From: Thalassospira sp. MCCC 1A01428
GTDB taxonomy: Bacteria; Pseudomonadota; Alphaproteobacteria; Rhodospirillales; Thalassospiraceae
Length of the DNA: 64,000 bases
Direction of reading: 5' to 3'
NCBI RefSeq assembly: GCF_002115825.1
Contig: NZ_JFJZ01000021.1
Coordinates: forward strand, 22,422-86,421
In this document: in pieces, positions 61,992 through 64,000 of the stretch
Layout: each line of letters starts with the position of its first letter
How positions within the stretch are numbered: position 1 is the first letter of the stretch
The notes under the pieces: model-generated
Told to the model about the DNA's origin: nothing
Seen by the model: only the letters and a program-made list of their open reading frames with translations
The model's database searches: none
Made by a program: the position numbers and the translations under genes

Positions 61992-63599
61992 TTATTCCTT
62001 GATATCGACGCCGTAGAAGATGTGACCGCCAAACGGGTCAATCTTGTAGTTTTCAACTTCCTTGCGGATCGGTTCGAAAACAACAGAGTGTGCAATGGTT
62101 GCCCACGGAGCCTGTTCCTTGAACACAACCTGTGCCTGTTCGTACAGACGGGTGCGTTCCAGAACGTCCGAAGTGGTCTTCGCCTGCTGAATCAGCTTGT
62201 CGAAGTCTTCGTTGCACCACTGTGCACGGTTTGAACCGCCAACGGCATCACAACCCAGCAGAACGGCCAGGAAGTTGTCGGGGTCACCATTGTCACCGGT
62301 CCAGCCCATCAGGAACGAACCCTGTTCGCCCTTTTTGGTGCGTTCCAGATACTCGCCCCATTCGTAGGAAACGATTTTGGCTTTAACGCCAACCTTGGCC
62401 CAGTCAGCCTGGATCATTTCGGCCATACGACGCGCATTCGGGTTGTACGGGCGCTGTACCGGCATGGCCCAGATATCGGTCTCAAAGCCGTCCGGATAAC
62501 CGGCATCTGCCAGCATCTTTTTGGCGGCTGCAGGATCGTACGGGTCGTCAACGATGTCGTTGTTATAGGACCAGATGGTCGGCGGAATCGGGTTTTTCGC
62601 CTTGGAACCGGCACCCTGGTAAACCGCTTCAAGGATCGCATCCTTGTTGATCGCCATGTTCAAAGCCTTACGGACTTCGGTTTTGGTGAACGGTTCTTTC
62701 TGGGTGTTGTAGCCAAGGTAACCAACGTTCAGACCTTCCTGGCTCATCAGGTTGATCGACGCGTCAGAATCCATCGCCTTAAGGTCAGCCGGGTTCGGAT
62801 ACGGCATCACCTGGCATTCGCCAGCTTTCAGCTTCTGGTAACGAACGGTGCTGTCCGGGGTGATCGCAAAGATCAGGTTGTCAATCGCGGCCGGGCCTTC
62901 CCAGTAATCAGGGTTGGCTTTATAGCGAATGACAGCATCTTTTTGGTACTGAACCAGCTGGAACGGGCCGGTGCCAACCGGGAGAAGGTCAACCTGTTCC
63001 GGGGTGCCAGCTTCGAGCATGTTGTCGGCATATTCGCCTGACAGGATCGATGCAAAATCCATTGCCATGTTGGCAATGAACGGGGCTTCCGGACGGTTCA
63101 GCACGAATTTAACGGTGTAATCGTCAACTTTAACGATGTCTTTGATCAGGTCGGGCATCGACATGGCGTCGAAATATTCATACGAACCGCCGCTGACACC
63201 GTGATAGGCGTTTTCTTTGTCCCACATGCGGTCAAAAGAATACAGAACGTCGTCGGCATTGAATTCACGGGTCGGGGTGAATTCCTTGGTGGTCTGGAAC
63301 TTCACACCTTTGCGAAGGTGGAAGGTGTATTCCAGGCCATCAGCCGAAATGTCCCAGCTGGTTGCCAGGCCAGGAACGATCGTTGTCGTGCCGCGCTTGA
63401 ACTGAACCAGACGGTTATAGACGTTCTTTGACGTCGCATCAAAGGTTGTACCCGATGTGTAAAGCTGCGGGTTGAAACCTTCAGGGCTTCCTTCCGAGCA
63501 ATAAACCAGGGTTTTTGCCGAAGCGGCCGTCGGTGCGGCCCAGGCTGTCGTCGCAACAAGGGCTGCGCCCAAAGCCGCTTTGACGAAAGTCGCTTTCAT
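61992..63599 (-). CDS. dppA: Dipeptide-type ABC transporter substrate-binding protein
   Basis: Periplasmic SBP_bac_5 protein of 535 residues. The signal peptide spans about residues 1-28, ending ASA. The mature start TLVYCSEGSPEGFNPQ, the GTGPFQLVQY motif, the MAINKDAI segment and LLGCDAVGGSNRAQWCN (two Cys, a likely disulfide) fit DppA-type dipeptide or haem-binding members. GGGAGG lies upstream of the ATG. It is the first gene of dppABCDF and codon use is notably biased, as expected for a highly expressed gene. Confidence 0.95.
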   Translation of the reverse strand: MKATFVKAALGAALVATTAWAAPTAASAKTLVYCSEGSPEGFNPQLYTSGTTFDATSKNVYNRLVQFKRGTTTIVPGLATSWDISADGLEYTFHLRKGVKFQTTKEFTPTREFNADDVLYSFDRMWDKENAYHGVSGGSYEYFDAMSMPDLIKDIVKVDDYTVKFVLNRPEAPFIANMAMDFASILSGEYADNMLEAGTPEQVDLLPVGTGPFQLVQYQKDAVIRYKANPDYWEGPAAIDNLIFAITPDSTVRYQKLKAGECQVMPYPNPADLKAMDSDASINLMSQEGLNVGYLGYNTQKEPFTKTEVRKALNMAINKDAILEAVYQGAGSKAKNPIPPTIWSYNNDIVDDPYDPAAAKKMLADAGYPDGFETDIWAMPVQRPYNPNARRMAEMIQADWAKVGVKAKIVSYEWGEYLERTKKGEQGSFLMGWTGDNGDPDNFLAVLLGCDAVGGSNRAQWCNEDFDKLIQQAKTTSDVLERTRLYEQAQVVFKEQAPWATIAHSVVFEPIRKEVENYKIDPFGGHIFYGVDIKE

Positions 63600-64000
63600 T
63601 TATATGCCTCCCTCAAGGCTGGCCCGAACAGCCATTTATGATTTGCAAGTCTCACCCTTTGCAAACCACATGATCCGTCCGGGCTGGTTTACCCGATCCA
63701 ACACGCATGTTGGTAATCGTCGTGGGAAAGTAATCAGGGTTTTTGCGTACCGTCAACGCCTGCTGAGGGATTTTACGGACAGATCACGACCGCGTGACAG
63801 ATGAATTTATGTCAAGTGTTTGTTATTTTTATGAAATTGACGATAAATTTTTTCGGTGGCTGCCATGTGTTTTTTTCGGGTCTGCTTGTGCCACCACGTA
63901 AAAATGCGCCCTCGCTCTGTAGATCGGGGGCGCATTTTCATATTTTATACCGTACAGGGATTCGTGCGTCGTTTCAGGTAATTAGGTGTTTAGTCCCGGC
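63600..64000. other. 401-base region upstream of dppA
   Basis: Contains no gene that I can support. It holds the dppA leader, a TTGACA on the minus strand near 63811-63816 (no good -10 found) and a terminator at 63901-63938 belonging to a gene outside the window or acting as an upstream barrier. Confidence 0.65.
63901..63938. terminator. Bidirectional terminator near the right edge
   Basis: AAAATGCGCCC and GGGCGCATTTT form a perfect 11-bp stem with a 16-base loop, ending in TTTT on both strands. Confidence 0.85.

Noticed and set aside
63780..63830. Complete promoter or Pho box for dppA
   Set aside because: A TTGACA is present on the minus strand, but no -10 element sits at 16-18 bp, and the nearby CTGTCAC has no partner at 11 bp.
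1..64000. tRNA, rRNA, tmRNA, insertion sequence or prophage
   Set aside because: No T-loop-like tRNA 3' ends, rRNA blocks, transposase or integrase genes, or phage structural genes were seen on either strand.

Overview
The window looks like chromosomal DNA of a marine alphaproteobacterium, most likely Rhodospirillales and Thalassospira-like. This is an inference from gene content: a plant/alphaproteobacterial-type GshA, an LpxK-WaaA-MsbA lipid A cluster, UbiA plus UbiD, a PlcP-like phospholipase next to a GT4 glycosyltransferase, three large chemoreceptors, a BCCT carrier and phosphonate-type and dipeptide ABC transporters. Base composition is moderately GC-rich and even, except for one clearly AT-rich gene at 33525-34349. 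I see no rRNA, tRNA, CRISPR array, insertion sequence or prophage.

Layout. 1-3912: a secreted YfdX-like protein (cut by the window edge) behind a good sigma-54 promoter, an NtrC-type response regulator, and its sensor kinase, which carries an in-frame TAA inside the ATPase domain. 3977-9529: purD, then a coupled xseA / M23 peptidase / gamma-glutamyltransferase run. 9587-10093: a MarR regulator. 10270-16653: a minus-strand lipid A/Kdo operon (msbA, DUF374 acyltransferase, waaA, lpxK, LpxL-type acyltransferase, small membrane protein). 16900-20979: a WaaP-like kinase-fold protein, a glycosyltransferase/PlcP pair and a diacylglycerol kinase. 21146-30088: three chemoreceptors and a BCCT transporter, with a 732-base structured gap. 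30326-38003: PmbA, a 2OG oxygenase, a secreted protein, the AT-rich orphan gene flanked by an 11-bp direct repeat, UbiD, a lipoprotein, a two-repeat DUF4170 protein and a cyclotransferase-like protein with an Asp-Ala repeat. 38017-44982: LysR/MFS pair, ETFB-type methyltransferase, ubiA, rsmE, gshA, chorismate mutase. 45014-51074: phnD-phnC-phnE-phnE-glpD under a divergent DeoR/GlpR-type regulator. 51330-56497: fumC, DUF2867, a DUF2946/PCu(A)C copper pair, cupin, LysE exporter and a small membrane protein. 56762-63599: a relic of a dppF 3' end, an ArsR-SRPBCC operon with two palindromic operators (one covering the start codon), then dppABCDF.

How the parts work together. Several loci deal with the envelope and with phosphorus: lipid A export and Kdo addition, probable replacement of phospholipids by glycolipids (PlcP plus GT4 plus diacylglycerol kinase), and uptake of a phosphorus compound whose carbon probably enters through GlpD. 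The most interesting items are the phn-glpD operon, the closed sigma-54 circuit with its interrupted kinase, the low-GC cargo gene between direct repeats, and the ArsR operon whose operator overlaps its own ATG. Assignments rest on motifs read by eye; no database search was run.
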